Shown piece by piece: positions 8,399 through 16,669 of a DNA stretch of 64,000 bases (position 1 is the stretch's first letter; each line of letters begins with the position of its first letter). Below the pieces are notes generated by a model, which was not told the DNA's origin, searched no databases, and worked only from the letters and a program-made list of their open reading frames with translations. The position numbers were made by a program, and so were the translations under genes. This DNA is from Kistimonas asteriae (GTDB lineage Bacteria > Pseudomonadota > Gammaproteobacteria > Pseudomonadales > Endozoicomonadaceae): positions 124,001 through 188,000 of the forward strand of contig NZ_JAEVHF010000009.1 in NCBI RefSeq assembly GCF_018263925.1. Direction: 5' to 3'.

Positions 8399-8835
8399 AC
8401 ATCTGCCTCCGCCAGAAACTGCCCAAGCTCCAGCATGTCGGACTTATCCAGTCGGATAACTTGCGCGTTCTTGTTGATCTGAAGCTCTGCCACACCACCC
8501 GGCTTGAGGTTGATCTGAAACTCGGCCCGGTGTTCCCGGCCAGGCTCGAGGCCTTCCAGGCACTCCATACCCATGAGGATATTTTCAATACTGGTTTCGT
8601 AGAGAACGGCCAGATTGCTGAGCTGTTCCGGCAATGGCTTTGATTCGCCTTTCTCCCACGCAAACACCGTCAAATGATGCACACCGCAATAGTGCGCCAA
8701 TTGATAGGTCGACAGCCCCGTACCCTCTCTCAACGCCTTCAGGCACTTGCCGATACCCTGATTAGGAGTGGCACGCTCAGCAGAATTAGATGGTTTGTAA
8801 AAATTTTTTGACTGCTCCATACTGAGATTGTTCAT
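8395..8835 (-). CDS. XRE-type HTH regulator, CII position
   Basis: The start at 8835 (MNNL) has GAGAGAA about 8 bases upstream, better than the longer frame to 8871. The 146-residue protein has an XRE-type HTH at about residues 28-80 (LREGTGLSTYQLAHYCGVHHLTVFAWEKG). The C-terminal half has a beta-rich segment. It is the second gene of the leftward early operon, between Cro-like and O-like genes, the place of CII in lambda. Its N-terminus lies just past a terminator, so its expression probably depends on antitermination. Confidence 0.75.
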   Translation of the reverse strand: MNNLSMEQSKNFYKPSNSAERATPNQGIGKCLKALREGTGLSTYQLAHYCGVHHLTVFAWEKGESKPLPEQLSNLAVLYETSIENILMGMECLEGLEPGREHRAEFQINLKPGGVAELQINKNAQVIRLDKSDMLELGQFLAEADV

Positions 8836-8870
8836 TTGCTTTTTCTCTCGAAAAGTTAATGACGTTGGCA

Positions 8871-8892
8871 AAAACCCGCTCCGGCGGGTTTT
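8871..8892 (-). terminator. tR1-like terminator between cro- and cII-like genes
   Basis: A 9-bp perfect stem (AAAACCCGC/GCGGGTTTT) with loop TCCG, followed on the minus strand by T residues. It overlaps the Cro-like stop codon, exactly the place of lambda tR1. The stem reads equally on the plus strand. Confidence 0.8.
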
Positions 8893-9151
8893 ACTTTTTC
8901 TGGCCTTCCATTTCTTTCAGGATGTTGCGCGTTTCCTGTCCAATGAAATAATCCGCAATACTCTCAATGGTCAGCTTCCCCTTACTGGCTTTAACCATCT
9001 GGGCAATACGACGATTGGACGGATGGCGACGCTGCTCCGGCTTGGGCTTCAGATAGGCGGTGTGAACATTCAGGATTTGGCATCCTATAGCGTCCGCAAA
9101 CGCCTGTTTTTCTTCTTTGGTGCATTGAAACCAGAATTCTCGCAAGTCCAT
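8891..9151 (-). CDS. Cro-like early regulator
   Basis: The 86-residue basic protein opens with MDLREFWFQCTKEEKQAFAD and contains a short helical region plus PSNRRIAQMVKASKG. This fits a Cro/YdaS-type HTH. It is the first gene of the leftward early operon and faces the CI-type gene, which supports the Cro role. A GGAGAGAG ribosome site lies just upstream of the ATG. Confidence 0.7.
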   Translation of the reverse strand: MDLREFWFQCTKEEKQAFADAIGCQILNVHTAYLKPKPEQRRHPSNRRIAQMVKASKGKLTIESIADYFIGQETRNILKEMEGQKK

Positions 9152-9282
9152 AAGGCTCTCTCCGTTACTGACAACCTTACTTTAATACTTCCTGTGCTAC
9201 TTTATCAAGTTATTAGTCCATTTTGTTTCTTTCACTGTATTTGTGGACGCTTAAAATAGACAAATAGTTCTAGGAATGTGTT
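9152..9282. promoter_or_regulatory. Divergent cI/cro control region
   Basis: The 131 bases between the repressor and the Cro-like gene must hold both promoters. For cro, TTGATA and TATTAA at about 15 bases spacing fit poorly. TACTTTA is repeated (around 9,177 and 9,200) and may mark operators. For cI, TAAAAT near 9,252 can serve as a -10 box. Site calls are tentative. Confidence 0.45.
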
Positions 9283-9996
9283 ATGGACATAAAGCAGATA
9301 CGACGCGATAACGCCCTAAGAATCATAAAAGAGCAACGGATTAACCGATCCGAGTTTGCGCACAGGATCGGCAAGACTCCGCAGGTTGTCAGCGTTTATC
9401 TGCGTGATAATCCCACTCGCTCCATCGGTCATAAGGTGGCAAGAGAGATTGAAAAGGCGTTTGGATTGGCTGAAGGCTGGCTAGACAAGCCTGCCGGTGG
9501 TGGCGACAAGATTACAAAACCGGCTCCAGGTAACATAGCTGCACTGGTTCGTTATGCCGGCCAGTGCGCCAGACGTTACTCCGACGCCCAAGCCGACTGG
9601 CTGAAAGCGCGACGTGACAGCCTGCGTGGTATTGAGGATGATTTCAGTGACAGCCTTGAAAAACAGGGCTTACAGGTCACTGATATAGCTGGCACGTTTG
9701 ATTACACGGTATCAAACAGCAGGCACCAGACCCGAACCATAAACCTGTTCCTGCCATTCCCCGGGTTCGATGGGTGGCAGCCTCCCCTGAGCGATTCAAG
9801 CTGGCCTGATTATCTGGTGGTGCCGTTGCTCACTGACCTGAGACTTGATTACGCCATTATCCCTGCCGCCATGCTGCGTGATGCCCTGGGGGACAGCAAA
9901 GCCCCTCTTATGGTCGATTATTCCAACCTGACAATAGGACACGGCGACAAGACTATTTCCCTCGACGACTGCATCAACCGATTCGACCTGCTCTAA
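9283..9996 (+). CDS. CI-type prophage repressor lacking a clear peptidase domain
   Basis: The 237-residue protein has an HTH in residues ~1-70 (RRDNALRIIKEQ...FAHRIGKTPQVVSVYL). The middle and C-terminal part (residues ~85-237) shows no recognisable S24 Ser-Lys peptidase pattern. It may therefore bind as a non-cleavable repressor or be controlled by an antirepressor. AGGA lies 8 bases before the ATG. Position opposite the Cro-like gene and upstream of the recombination operon makes the repressor role secure; the induction route is open. Confidence 0.8.
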   Translation: MDIKQIRRDNALRIIKEQRINRSEFAHRIGKTPQVVSVYLRDNPTRSIGHKVAREIEKAFGLAEGWLDKPAGGGDKITKPAPGNIAALVRYAGQCARRYSDAQADWLKARRDSLRGIEDDFSDSLEKQGLQVTDIAGTFDYTVSNSRHQTRTINLFLPFPGFDGWQPPLSDSSWPDYLVVPLLTDLRLDYAIIPAAMLRDALGDSKAPLMVDYSNLTIGHGDKTISLDDCINRFDLL

Positions 9997-10020
9997 CCTC
10001 TCCCTCTTATTCCCTTCCCT

Positions 10021-10040
10021 TAACCGTCTTCCGACGGTTA
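10021..10040. terminator. Hairpin after the repressor gene
   Basis: An 8-bp stem TAACCGTC/GACGGTTA with loop TTCC lies 25 bases past the repressor stop codon. There is no strong T tract, so termination or a structural role are both possible. Confidence 0.5.
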
Positions 10041-10064
10041 GTGCAAATTGTTTAACTCTTTCTG

Positions 10065-10093
10065 TTGACTGTAGTACATAGTGTATTTATATT
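10065..10093 (+). promoter_or_regulatory. Sigma-70 promoter of the recombination operon
   Basis: TTGACT at 10,065-10,070 and TATATT at 10,088-10,093 are spaced by 17 bases, a near-consensus sigma-70 promoter. AGTAC and GTACT copies flank it and could bind a repressor. It faces the early rightward operon, whose first ATG is at 10,133 behind a GGGAG site. Confidence 0.75.
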
Positions 10094-10132
10094 TAGTACT
10101 GCCAACGTTAAACAGCGACAGGGAGAAACAGG

Positions 10133-10438
10133 ATGAACCACTGCCATACATCGGCGCAGGAACGCGCCTACTCAGAACACCAAGGCAAGCTGGATAAGCA
10201 GGACGCGGCCATTGAAGCGGCGGCTCTGGAAGTATTCGACAGCATCGGCGCAGCACTGATTGACGCCGCCCAAAACAGTAAGGGCAGCAATTGGGGTTCC
10301 CGTTATCAGGTAATCACCCTGGATGCAGCTTGCGCAGCAGCCTTCCACGAAATCTTTGATGACCCTGACGGCCTAACGCTGAACAAGGCCATTGACCGGG
10401 TTGTCAAAAAATCACTGGCATCTGGTGACGAGCTATGA
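10133..10438 (+). CDS. Hypothetical early phage protein
   Basis: The 101-residue acidic, helical protein is the first gene of the rightward early operon, 40 bases after the promoter. I recognise no domain. A GGGAG ribosome site precedes the ATG, and its stop codon overlaps the next start, showing coupling. Confidence 0.65.
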   Translation: MNHCHTSAQERAYSEHQGKLDKQDAAIEAAALEVFDSIGAALIDAAQNSKGSNWGSRYQVITLDAACAAAFHEIFDDPDGLTLNKAIDRVVKKSLASGDEL

Positions 10439-10626
10439 AGCTCACCTATCTGGACGTGCTTCGAAACGATCTTTTGCGAAGTGTCGCCATGTACCGCAAA
10501 GAGCAAGAAGCCTGTAAAGGAACTGACGCAGAACAGGTGATAAAGATTCACGCTGATGCGCGTGCCTGTGTGTTGGAGCTGGTCAATACGCTCCGGCAGG
10601 AAGAAATCGAGGAGGGGAATCCGTGA
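10435..10626 (+). CDS. Small early phage protein
   Basis: The 63-residue protein is mostly helical, with Arg/Glu-rich ends and no known motif. ATGA overlaps with the gene before, and the TGA overlaps the next GTG. It is placed in the recombination operon. Confidence 0.6.
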   Translation: MKLTYLDVLRNDLLRSVAMYRKEQEACKGTDAEQVIKIHADARACVLELVNTLRQEEIEEGNP

Positions 10627-11264
10627 GCAATGATTCAAAAAACAACACCATGGAGCTGTGGAGTCAGGTCTGCAAGACCAACCCCGCCTTCACTAAACGA
10701 GTGAATCAGCGTGGCGGCTTTACTGCCATTTGCGCCCAAAGCCAGATCATGGAGGCTACCCGACAGTGGGGTTCCTATGGTTCCAGCTGGGGATTGCGTG
10801 AAGTAAATATGGATTTCGAGACACTGCGCAAGAGTAACACATGCCTGTATGCGGCTGAGTTCTATTACCCCGGTGGCAGCTTCGTAGTAAACAACGCTAT
10901 TCAATACCTGAACGGCGACCGTATTGATGATGACTTTGCCAAGAAAGTGGAAACGGACACCCTGACCAAGGCTCTGAGTCGTCTGGGCTTTAACGCTGAT
11001 GTATTCCTCGGCTTCTTTGATGACCAGCGCTATATCAAGGAGCGCATCACCGAAGTGGCTGAAGCAGCCTCGCAGAACAATAATGAACCTGCTATTGAAG
11101 ACCCTGTGGCAACTATCAAAGCCATTATCCAACAAAAAAACCGAACCAATGAAGAGTTCTTTCAGTGGGCCTCTCAAAAGGTTGACTGCCTTATCCAGTC
11201 ATTTGACGACCTCTCCAACGATCAGCTTCAGAGCCTCGCTTATCACATGGAGAACAGCAAATGA
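10623..11264 (+). CDS. Putative single-strand annealing protein (Rad52-like)
   Basis: The 213-residue protein begins at a GTG behind GAGGAGGGG. It contains a glycine/aromatic block (RQWGSYGSSWGLR, residues ~41-53) and a conserved-looking ETDTLTKALSRLGFNADVFLGFFDD run (residues ~104-126). Such blocks are typical of phage single-strand annealing proteins that pair with a YqaJ/lambda-type exonuclease. The exonuclease gene follows with a 4-base overlap, as in the lambda Red pair. The family assignment rests on pattern and context. Confidence 0.55.
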   Translation: MSNDSKNNTMELWSQVCKTNPAFTKRVNQRGGFTAICAQSQIMEATRQWGSYGSSWGLREVNMDFETLRKSNTCLYAAEFYYPGGSFVVNNAIQYLNGDRIDDDFAKKVETDTLTKALSRLGFNADVFLGFFDDQRYIKERITEVAEAASQNNNEPAIEDPVATIKAIIQQKNRTNEEFFQWASQKVDCLIQSFDDLSNDQLQSLAYHMENSK

Positions 11265-11932
11265 GAGACTTTTATCAGGAGCTGAAAAAACACGCTGACA
11301 CGTTTGGCTTTGACCCTACGAAAATAGAACAAGGCTCACCTGAGTGGCACCGTATGCGTGCCGGAGTAGTTACAGCGTCCCGTGCTGATTGCCTTCTTGC
11401 AGGTAAAGACACCGCAAAACGCCAAAGCTATCTTGCCGAACTGGTAGCGCAGGTTTGCACGGGCTTAATCCCCGAAGAAATTAATGCCAAGGCTCTAAAT
11501 TGGGGAAAGGATAACGAGCTTAATGCCAGAGAGGCATACAGCGCGGAAACTTTCAGTGTCGTTAAGAGCATTCCCCTTATCTACAAGGACGACCTGATGC
11601 GCTTCGGCTGTTCGCCAGATGGGTTACTGAGTGAGCGGGGGCTCGAGCTGAAATGCCCCTGGGCATCGAGAACGTATATCGAATTCGTCTGCTCCGACAA
11701 GATCAAACCCGAATATCAAAAGCAGTGCCAGTTTTCCATGTGGGTAACTGACCTTGAAAAGTGGGACTTTGCGAGCTTCGACCCACGCATGCGGACCAAG
11801 AAACTTCAAATTGTAACAATCAAGCGCGACGAAAAGATGATGCGGCAATTTGATACGTGCGCAGCAGAGTTTTTAGCAGACATGGACATCATGCTCGCAA
11901 GATTGAGTACTGAGTTTGGTACTCATTGGTAA
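11261..11932 (+). CDS. YqaJ-type (lambda exonuclease-like) recombinase nuclease
   Basis: The 223-residue protein opens with the QGSPEWHRMRAG motif, followed by an NWGKDNE block (Glu86), CSPDGLL (Asp120) and LELKCP (Glu129, Lys131), the metal-binding PD-(D/E)xK centre. This matches the YqaJ/lambda exonuclease family, which resects 5' ends of double-stranded DNA for strand annealing. It sits right after the putative annealing protein, and both are under the early promoter. Confidence 0.88.
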   Translation: MRDFYQELKKHADTFGFDPTKIEQGSPEWHRMRAGVVTASRADCLLAGKDTAKRQSYLAELVAQVCTGLIPEEINAKALNWGKDNELNAREAYSAETFSVVKSIPLIYKDDLMRFGCSPDGLLSERGLELKCPWASRTYIEFVCSDKIKPEYQKQCQFSMWVTDLEKWDFASFDPRMRTKKLQIVTIKRDEKMMRQFDTCAAEFLADMDIMLARLSTEFGTHW

Positions 11933-11996
11933 TCAAGGATTAGCGAGCAATCAACCCGGCTATAGGCCAAAAAAAGAAAACCTTGGAGGGTAAACA

Positions 11997-12359
11997 ATGA
12001 GTAATGCCACGGATGTTGTTGAGTTTATTGAAGACCTGGACGGCGGAGTACTGAAAGAGAAGCTGGCCCACATGCTGAGCGATGTAGCGCTAGGGACGGT
12101 TCTGAATGGCGACAGGTCGCGTAAGGGCAAGCTAAATCTTGAACTCACTTTTCAGCGGGTTGGTGAGCATAGCCAAGTGATCATCTCCCACAAACTCTCC
12201 CACTCCACCCCAACTACCCGGGGTAAGAAGATGGAAGAAAACACCACTGAAACCCCGATGTTTGTGGCCAAGGGGGGCCGGCTCAGCATTGAGCAGCCCA
12301 AGGAAGAACACGACGGGCAGTATGCCCTGGTTCACCAGATCGACGGTCAACGCAAGTAA
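11997..12359 (+). CDS. Conserved phage early protein, unknown function
   Basis: The 120-residue protein has a GGAGG ribosome site 8 bases before its ATG. It contains a beta-rich segment (LNLELTFQRV...VIISHKLSHSTP) and ends PMFVAKGGRLSI. I have no function for it. Such genes lie between recombination and DUF2303 genes in other prophages. Confidence 0.65.
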   Translation: MSNATDVVEFIEDLDGGVLKEKLAHMLSDVALGTVLNGDRSRKGKLNLELTFQRVGEHSQVIISHKLSHSTPTTRGKKMEENTTETPMFVAKGGRLSIEQPKEEHDGQYALVHQIDGQRK

Positions 12360-12426
12360 CCCAACGGCCAGCCTGAGCCGCAAATCAGGCAAAACCTGAC
12401 CCATAAGAAATAAAGGAATGTACGAC

Positions 12427-13245
12427 GTGGACAAGACCGCCATTGAGCAAATCCAGAAAAGCGCCAATATCCCTGCCCTGCTGCAACAGGTTAATGACCG
12501 CCACCCAGAGGCAACCGTAGCCGTGTTGCCTGATAATTTCACGATTGCTGATCTTGAGCGTTATATGCCTTACCGGAACAGTTATCGGGCCTCGATGAGT
12601 ACCGATAGCATGGCGGACTTTGTTGAGTATGCCAGCGAGTTCCAACAGGAAGGTTCGCACTGCTACATCAGCACTGACAGCATGAAAGCTGAAATCGTCT
12701 TTGATCTTGGCACCCTGGGCCAGCCCGGCCATCAACGTCACAAAGCCTCACTCTCCCTGACCAGAACCGCCGCGTACAGAGCGCTGATGCAAATCAACGG
12801 TGAGCGTGTTGATCAAAAGAAACTGGCAGAGTGGATTGAAGACTGGGCCGAAAACATTAAAGCCCATGACACTGCCGGCGATTCCATGTCAGCCAAAACT
12901 GCCGCTGCAGCAATTCGCCGGATGACTATTGAACAGGTCAGAAAAGTCGAAAGCGAAGTTCAGGACTACAGCGCTAACATGAGCGCAATGGAGCGTATCG
13001 AAGCGAAAAGCAAAGATACTATGCCAGCCGGCTTTGTCTTTACCTGTACTCCGTACAACAGCCTGGGTGAGTACAGCTTTGAGGTTCGTATCAGCGTTCT
13101 GACTGGTGCAGAAAAGCCGATGCTTTCACTGCGCATTCGTCAGTTTGAACTGGCGCAAGAATCCATGACCAAAGAGTTCAAGGAATTACTGGTGAGCGAG
13201 TTAAGCGGCGGTCATATCGAAACCTATATCGGCCACTTGGGATAA
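12427..13245 (+). CDS. DUF2303 (YfdQ-like) phage protein
   Basis: About 272 residues from the GTG at 12,427, with AAGGA 9 bases upstream; an in-frame ATG at 12,418 is too near that site. The YMPYRNSYRASMST...FVEYASEF segment near the N-terminus and the PMLSLRIRQFE region near the C-terminus are those of DUF2303/YfdQ, a phage and prophage family of unknown role near ssb or recombination genes. Here it precedes ssb by 92 bases. Confidence 0.75.
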   Translation: MDKTAIEQIQKSANIPALLQQVNDRHPEATVAVLPDNFTIADLERYMPYRNSYRASMSTDSMADFVEYASEFQQEGSHCYISTDSMKAEIVFDLGTLGQPGHQRHKASLSLTRTAAYRALMQINGERVDQKKLAEWIEDWAENIKAHDTAGDSMSAKTAAAAIRRMTIEQVRKVESEVQDYSANMSAMERIEAKSKDTMPAGFVFTCTPYNSLGEYSFEVRISVLTGAEKPMLSLRIRQFELAQESMTKEFKELLVSELSGGHIETYIGHLG

Positions 13246-13336
13246 AGGCTAACAAGCACTAAATCGATCCTCCGGAATAAAGGCTAACAGGAACCGGGGC
13301 TGAAATATCGGCCCCGCCAATCGAGGGAAAGTCATC

Positions 13337-13822
13337 ATGGCAAGAGGCGTTAATAAGATCATCCTCATCGGTAATCTCGGCGGTGACCCTGAAACCCGGT
13401 ACACACCGAACGGCTCTGCGGTGTGCAATCTCACTGTCGCCACCTCTGAACGTTGGAAGGACAAGCAAACCGGACAGCCACAAGAAAAAACTGAATGGCA
13501 TCGGGTTGTGGTGTTTGGAAAGCTGGCGGAAATTGCCGGTCAGTACCTGGTTAAAGGCTCCAAGGTTTATATCGAGGGCAAGCTGCAAACCCGCAAGTGG
13601 CAAGACCAACAAGGCAACGACCGCTACACCACTGAGATTGTGGTCGATATGCGAGGTCAGATGCAGATGCTTGATAACCGGGATGCAGGCAACGGAGAAG
13701 GTAACGGCCAGCAATACCAGAAACAGCCTCAACGCGGTACAGATCAGCAACAAGCGCCACTGCAACAGCAGTCACCGCCAAACAGTGGGTTTGATGACTT
13801 TGATGACGATATCCCCTTCTAG
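13337..13822 (+). CDS. ssb: Single-stranded DNA-binding protein
   Basis: The 161-residue protein has the full SSB pattern. The OB fold (residues 1-~110) opens [21 protein letters not shown] and includes [14 protein letters not shown] and [11 protein letters not shown] Gln-rich linker follows, then the acidic tip DDFDDDIPF that binds partner proteins. It probably coats single strands for the phage recombinase and replication proteins. The tip is complete, so partner binding should be intact. Confidence 0.95.
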   Translation: MARGVNKIILIGNLGGDPETRYTPNGSAVCNLTVATSERWKDKQTGQPQEKTEWHRVVVFGKLAEIAGQYLVKGSKVYIEGKLQTRKWQDQQGNDRYTTEIVVDMRGQMQMLDNRDAGNGEGNGQQYQKQPQRGTDQQQAPLQQQSPPNSGFDDFDDDIPF

Positions 13823-13873
13823 ATAAGGGCAAAAATTAATTATGTAGATAACGATAAAATAAAGGGCAAGCCA

Positions 13874-14134
13874 ATGAATACAGAATTAATGTTGTTTGCT
13901 AGATACGAAAAGCCCTATGTACGACTGGAAGAAATTTGCGATGAGTTCTTTAATCTCTGCGAAAAGAAGGCAAAAGTAGCAGCTGCTTCCCAGCAGTTGC
14001 CTGTGCCGGTCATGCGCATGACTGAAAGCCGGAAATCACCACTCATGGTGCGACTGTCTGATCTGGCCCAATACTTGGATAGTCGGCATCAGACATACAC
14101 TGACGCCTGGGAAAAAGTGAAGGGCGTCAGTTGA
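13874..14134 (+). CDS. PrtN-type (pyocin activator-like) excisionase or regulator
   Basis: The 86-residue protein matches the pyocin activator PrtN family: MNTELMLFARYEKPYVRLEEICDEFF order, then LPVPVMRMTESRKSP (residues ~43-57) and a closing LSDLAQYLDSRHQ. PrtN activates late genes in Pseudomonas pyocins; short relatives next to integrase genes act as excisionase-type factors. Its last 8 bases overlap the convergent integrase gene end, which supports a linked role in excision. Confidence 0.75.
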   Translation: MNTELMLFARYEKPYVRLEEICDEFFNLCEKKAKVAAASQQLPVPVMRMTESRKSPLMVRLSDLAQYLDSRHQTYTDAWEKVKGVS

Positions 14135-15293
14135 CGCCCAGTGCTTCCCGGACACGTGGGTTTTTTATTTCGTTGGCCTGCCAGTATTCGTTCTCTATCA
14201 CCTTGCACATGCCCCATAAATCGGCAGGCTCATTGTGCAAAAGGTGGGTATAGCGGCGCAGGTGCTCCCAGGTTTTGTGTCCACTTCTGAGTGCCACTTC
14301 AGGAATCGACATTTTATGTTCAAACAATCGTGAGATGCCGTCGTGCCGAAAGGAGTGAAAGCGCACTTCAGGGAAACCCAGCGTTTCCGTCAGTATTGAA
14401 AAACGCGACGATACAGATTTCGCCTTGTATGGAAAAATTCTATCCTCCCCTTCTATCACTGGCTGCCGGTCAATGATCTCAATGCACTCTGCCGGGATGG
14501 GTACCTTTTGGTGGTTACCAAATTTATTACTCGGGTCTTTTCGGTCTTCGATGATGACAAGACCGTTTTCCCGGTCAAGCTGGCTGCGCTTTATGCCGCA
14601 TATCTCCCCCTCCCTGAAGGTGCTGTAAATGCTGAATAGCATCAGGTGGTGATATGGGATAACGCTGCTGTTGTAGTTGTATACGGCCAGCAATTCCCGA
14701 TACAACATCAGAACCTGGTCTGTGGTCGGTCGCACATCATGACGGCGTGACTTTCCAACAAGCTTCAGCTTCCATAGCTCTTTCATTACGCTGTCGGTGA
14801 TAAACTGCTTGAAGAAATAACCCACTCGCTTCTGCCAGTCGATAGCACGTCTCAGCACGGACACGTACAAATGATTGGTTGATGGCGTTACCTGTTCTAA
14901 CCGCTTATCCAAATACTTGATCAGGTGGTCGCCAGTTATCTGGTTGCTTCGCAGTTTGCCCAGCTTTGAACGCTGCCAAAACTTGATGGCCAGCATATCT
15001 CGGTGGCTGATCTGCTTATCTTTGGGTAGTGATTCTATCTTTGTCTGGTACTTCTCAAGGTAGTCTTTCAGGGTTATGTCACCGGAACGGGATCGGGCGG
15101 CATCATACTCTGGATTATCCTGTGCCGCCTGCTTCAGCATTTCCTTTTCAACCTGCTTAGCCCAGGCAAGGCCAGAGCTACGGTCCGGAAATGTCATCTG
15201 TTCCTGTGCCTGAAAATGGGCAGTTCTGACTCTTACAATGTACTTGTAAACCGTGCCTTTTTTCCGCTTACGAATATCCAGACTAATACTCAT
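14127..15293 (-). CDS. Tyrosine integrase
   Basis: The 388-residue protein is a phage-type tyrosine recombinase. The arm-binding region (residues ~1-70) precedes a core-binding region (~70-180) and a catalytic domain with Arg227, His313, Arg316, His339 and Tyr348 (STFREGE, HSFRHD, SGHK, RRYTH). All key residues are present, so it should be active. Its 5' end points outward, and the tandem 12-bp repeats at 15,333 lie just beyond, as expected for attachment-site DNA. Confidence 0.93.
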   Translation of the reverse strand: MSISLDIRKRKKGTVYKYIVRVRTAHFQAQEQMTFPDRSSGLAWAKQVEKEMLKQAAQDNPEYDAARSRSGDITLKDYLEKYQTKIESLPKDKQISHRDMLAIKFWQRSKLGKLRSNQITGDHLIKYLDKRLEQVTPSTNHLYVSVLRRAIDWQKRVGYFFKQFITDSVMKELWKLKLVGKSRRHDVRPTTDQVLMLYRELLAVYNYNSSVIPYHHLMLFSIYSTFREGEICGIKRSQLDRENGLVIIEDRKDPSNKFGNHQKVPIPAECIEIIDRQPVIEGEDRIFPYKAKSVSSRFSILTETLGFPEVRFHSFRHDGISRLFEHKMSIPEVALRSGHKTWEHLRRYTHLLHNEPADLWGMCKVIENEYWQANEIKNPRVREALGVN

Positions 15294-15332
15294 GGCGATA
15301 CCTCCTACCAGCCCTACACGCCTTAAATATTT

Positions 15333-15356
15333 TTGGGAACCAATTTGGGAACCAAT
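15333..15356. repeat. Tandem 12-bp repeat by the integrase gene
   Basis: TTGGGAACCAAT occurs twice with no gap. Each copy is itself nearly palindromic (TTGG-gaa-CCAA). Placement 40 bases upstream of the integrase start fits arm-type integrase sites, or an operator controlling it. The attachment core is not identifiable from one end. Confidence 0.55.
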
Positions 15357-15524
15357 CGTTATAATTATATAGTGTATAAGAGGCTATTTTAGTTCCCCAA
15401 AGTACCAGTCATTCACGAAAAATCAATAACTTACGATCACATAAGCGTGTATCAGTGTAATGTGGTATGAGTTCCAGGCAGGCGGTTTTGAGAATGAAAA
15501 CAAAGGCTTAGACGAAGAGTAACA

Positions 15525-15556
15525 GTTTTGGGGTCCAATTTCGTGGACCCCAAAAC
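15525..15556. repeat. Perfect 12-bp inverted repeat
   Basis: The arms GTTTTGGGGTCC and GGACCCCAAAAC enclose an 8-base loop (AATTTCGT). The stem is G/C-rich inside and A/T at its ends. A bidirectional terminator or an att-linked structure are the options. Confidence 0.7.
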
Positions 15557-15564
15557 CTAAAAAG

Positions 15565-15612
15565 GGTGGCGAATCCGGCCTGATGGTTCTGAATCAGGCC
15601 GAAACAGCCACC
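15565..15612. repeat. Nested two-stem inverted repeat
   Basis: An inner 9-bp stem (CGGCCTGAT/ATCAGGCCG, 8-base loop) is enclosed by a 6-bp stem (GGTGGC/GCCACC), with 5-base bulges on each side. The symmetry is too good for chance. It lies 8 bases past another perfect hairpin. Family unknown; REP-type or structured RNA elements are possible. Confidence 0.65.
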
Positions 15613-15927
15613 AGCTATACGAGGGTATTAATCAATATTAGCGGCAAGACATTCTATCTCTCTTGTTAGCTATTCTGTCTAATTTTGCAAACGCTCCACT
15701 GCAAGCCTTCCTGCCATCGTGCTCTTTCTGTAGATGTTGCACTAACCCAATAAACACATTTGCTAACCATACCCAAGCGGGTTAACGCAACCTATATAGA
15801 CCTTTTACTCGCTCACCGGCTCCCGCTTAAAATACACTGAAACACCAAAGATTTATGCGGAGTCATCAAAACGTTGTCGAATGCCACCACGGGTATATCG
15901 AGCCTCTATTGCGCCACTATTAGGCCA

Positions 15928-16518
15928 TCAAACCTTCTCAATCCATAAGTCCTCAACCCACACCAGCTCACAGGCCCCTCGACCTGTATCCTCCCGGCTC
16001 AGGCTACTGTTCCAATACCAGCCGTCAGCACCTTTGACATTTACCAGTTTGCCTCGAATATGCACAATATCGCCTTCCACCACCTCATCCAGCTGATCAG
16101 CGACGTACTCATTGGCTGGTATCATATGCATATTGGCGCTGTTGGTTTCTATCTGGCGACGTGGCACCGGGAAACTATCTACTGACCAGTAATAAAACCG
16201 GTTCCGCTGACTAATGCGTATCTGTTCCAATACTGCATAATCTGACATCACACCCCACCCTAGCGCGAGATCGGTAGGTGATATATCAGCCTCTCTCCCC
16301 AAGCGATAATCCTCTCGACCCAGCACCCGGGCCTTGAGAGAAAATTCCGCAATAGGTTCAACCTGGTAGTTATTCCAATCAAAGTCATTCGTCATCAGCA
16401 GGCGACTTTGCTCAGGAACTTCATTAACCAGTACACCTGGGCCATAGTCTATGGGACGACTGCCCCACCATCGGAGTAGGCCTCCAAGGACAACCAAGAT
16501 TAATAGCCAGCGTTTCAT
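15928..16518 (-). CDS. Conserved hypothetical protein with N-terminal anchor
   Basis: The 196-residue protein has an N-terminal hydrophobic segment (MKRWLLILVVLGGLL) and then an exported domain. It has motifs common to a widespread but uncharacterised proteobacterial family: a PGVLV start, DLALGWGVMSD, SQRNRFYYW, RRQIE..SANMHMIPA and CELVWVEDLW at the end. I know the pattern but no function. It is the first host-type gene past the prophage border and reads toward it. Confidence 0.7.
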   Translation of the reverse strand: MKRWLLILVVLGGLLRWWGSRPIDYGPGVLVNEVPEQSRLLMTNDFDWNNYQVEPIAEFSLKARVLGREDYRLGREADISPTDLALGWGVMSDYAVLEQIRISQRNRFYYWSVDSFPVPRRQIETNSANMHMIPANEYVADQLDEVVEGDIVHIRGKLVNVKGADGWYWNSSLSREDTGRGACELVWVEDLWIEKV

Positions 16519-16669
16519 CTATTAGTTATTGCTACTCAATCTGTATGCCAACATTGCAGCAATAGACCTTATACGACAACAATCGTAAATAGTCACCATC
16601 TCCATCCATATGAGACCTGATAACCAATCTGAGCACTCATATCTGCAATAGGTCTTTAGTGTGTGTTCT
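16519..16669. other. Short gap after the candidate immunity gene
   Basis: About 150 bases of AT-rich sequence. I see no terminator or gene. Confidence 0.4.

Larger units (their letters stand above)
15357..15927. other. Prophage border region, no gene seen
   Basis: About 570 bases with no convincing ORF. The notable content is two strong inverted repeats, at 15,525-15,556 and 15,565-15,612, described separately. No tRNA or tmRNA end is seen here, so the integration target is not clear. Confidence 0.5.

Noticed and set aside
15294..15930. Possible tRNA or tmRNA end as the integration target
   Set aside because: No cloverleaf or CCA-end pattern could be found; the hairpins do not fit a tRNA arm set.
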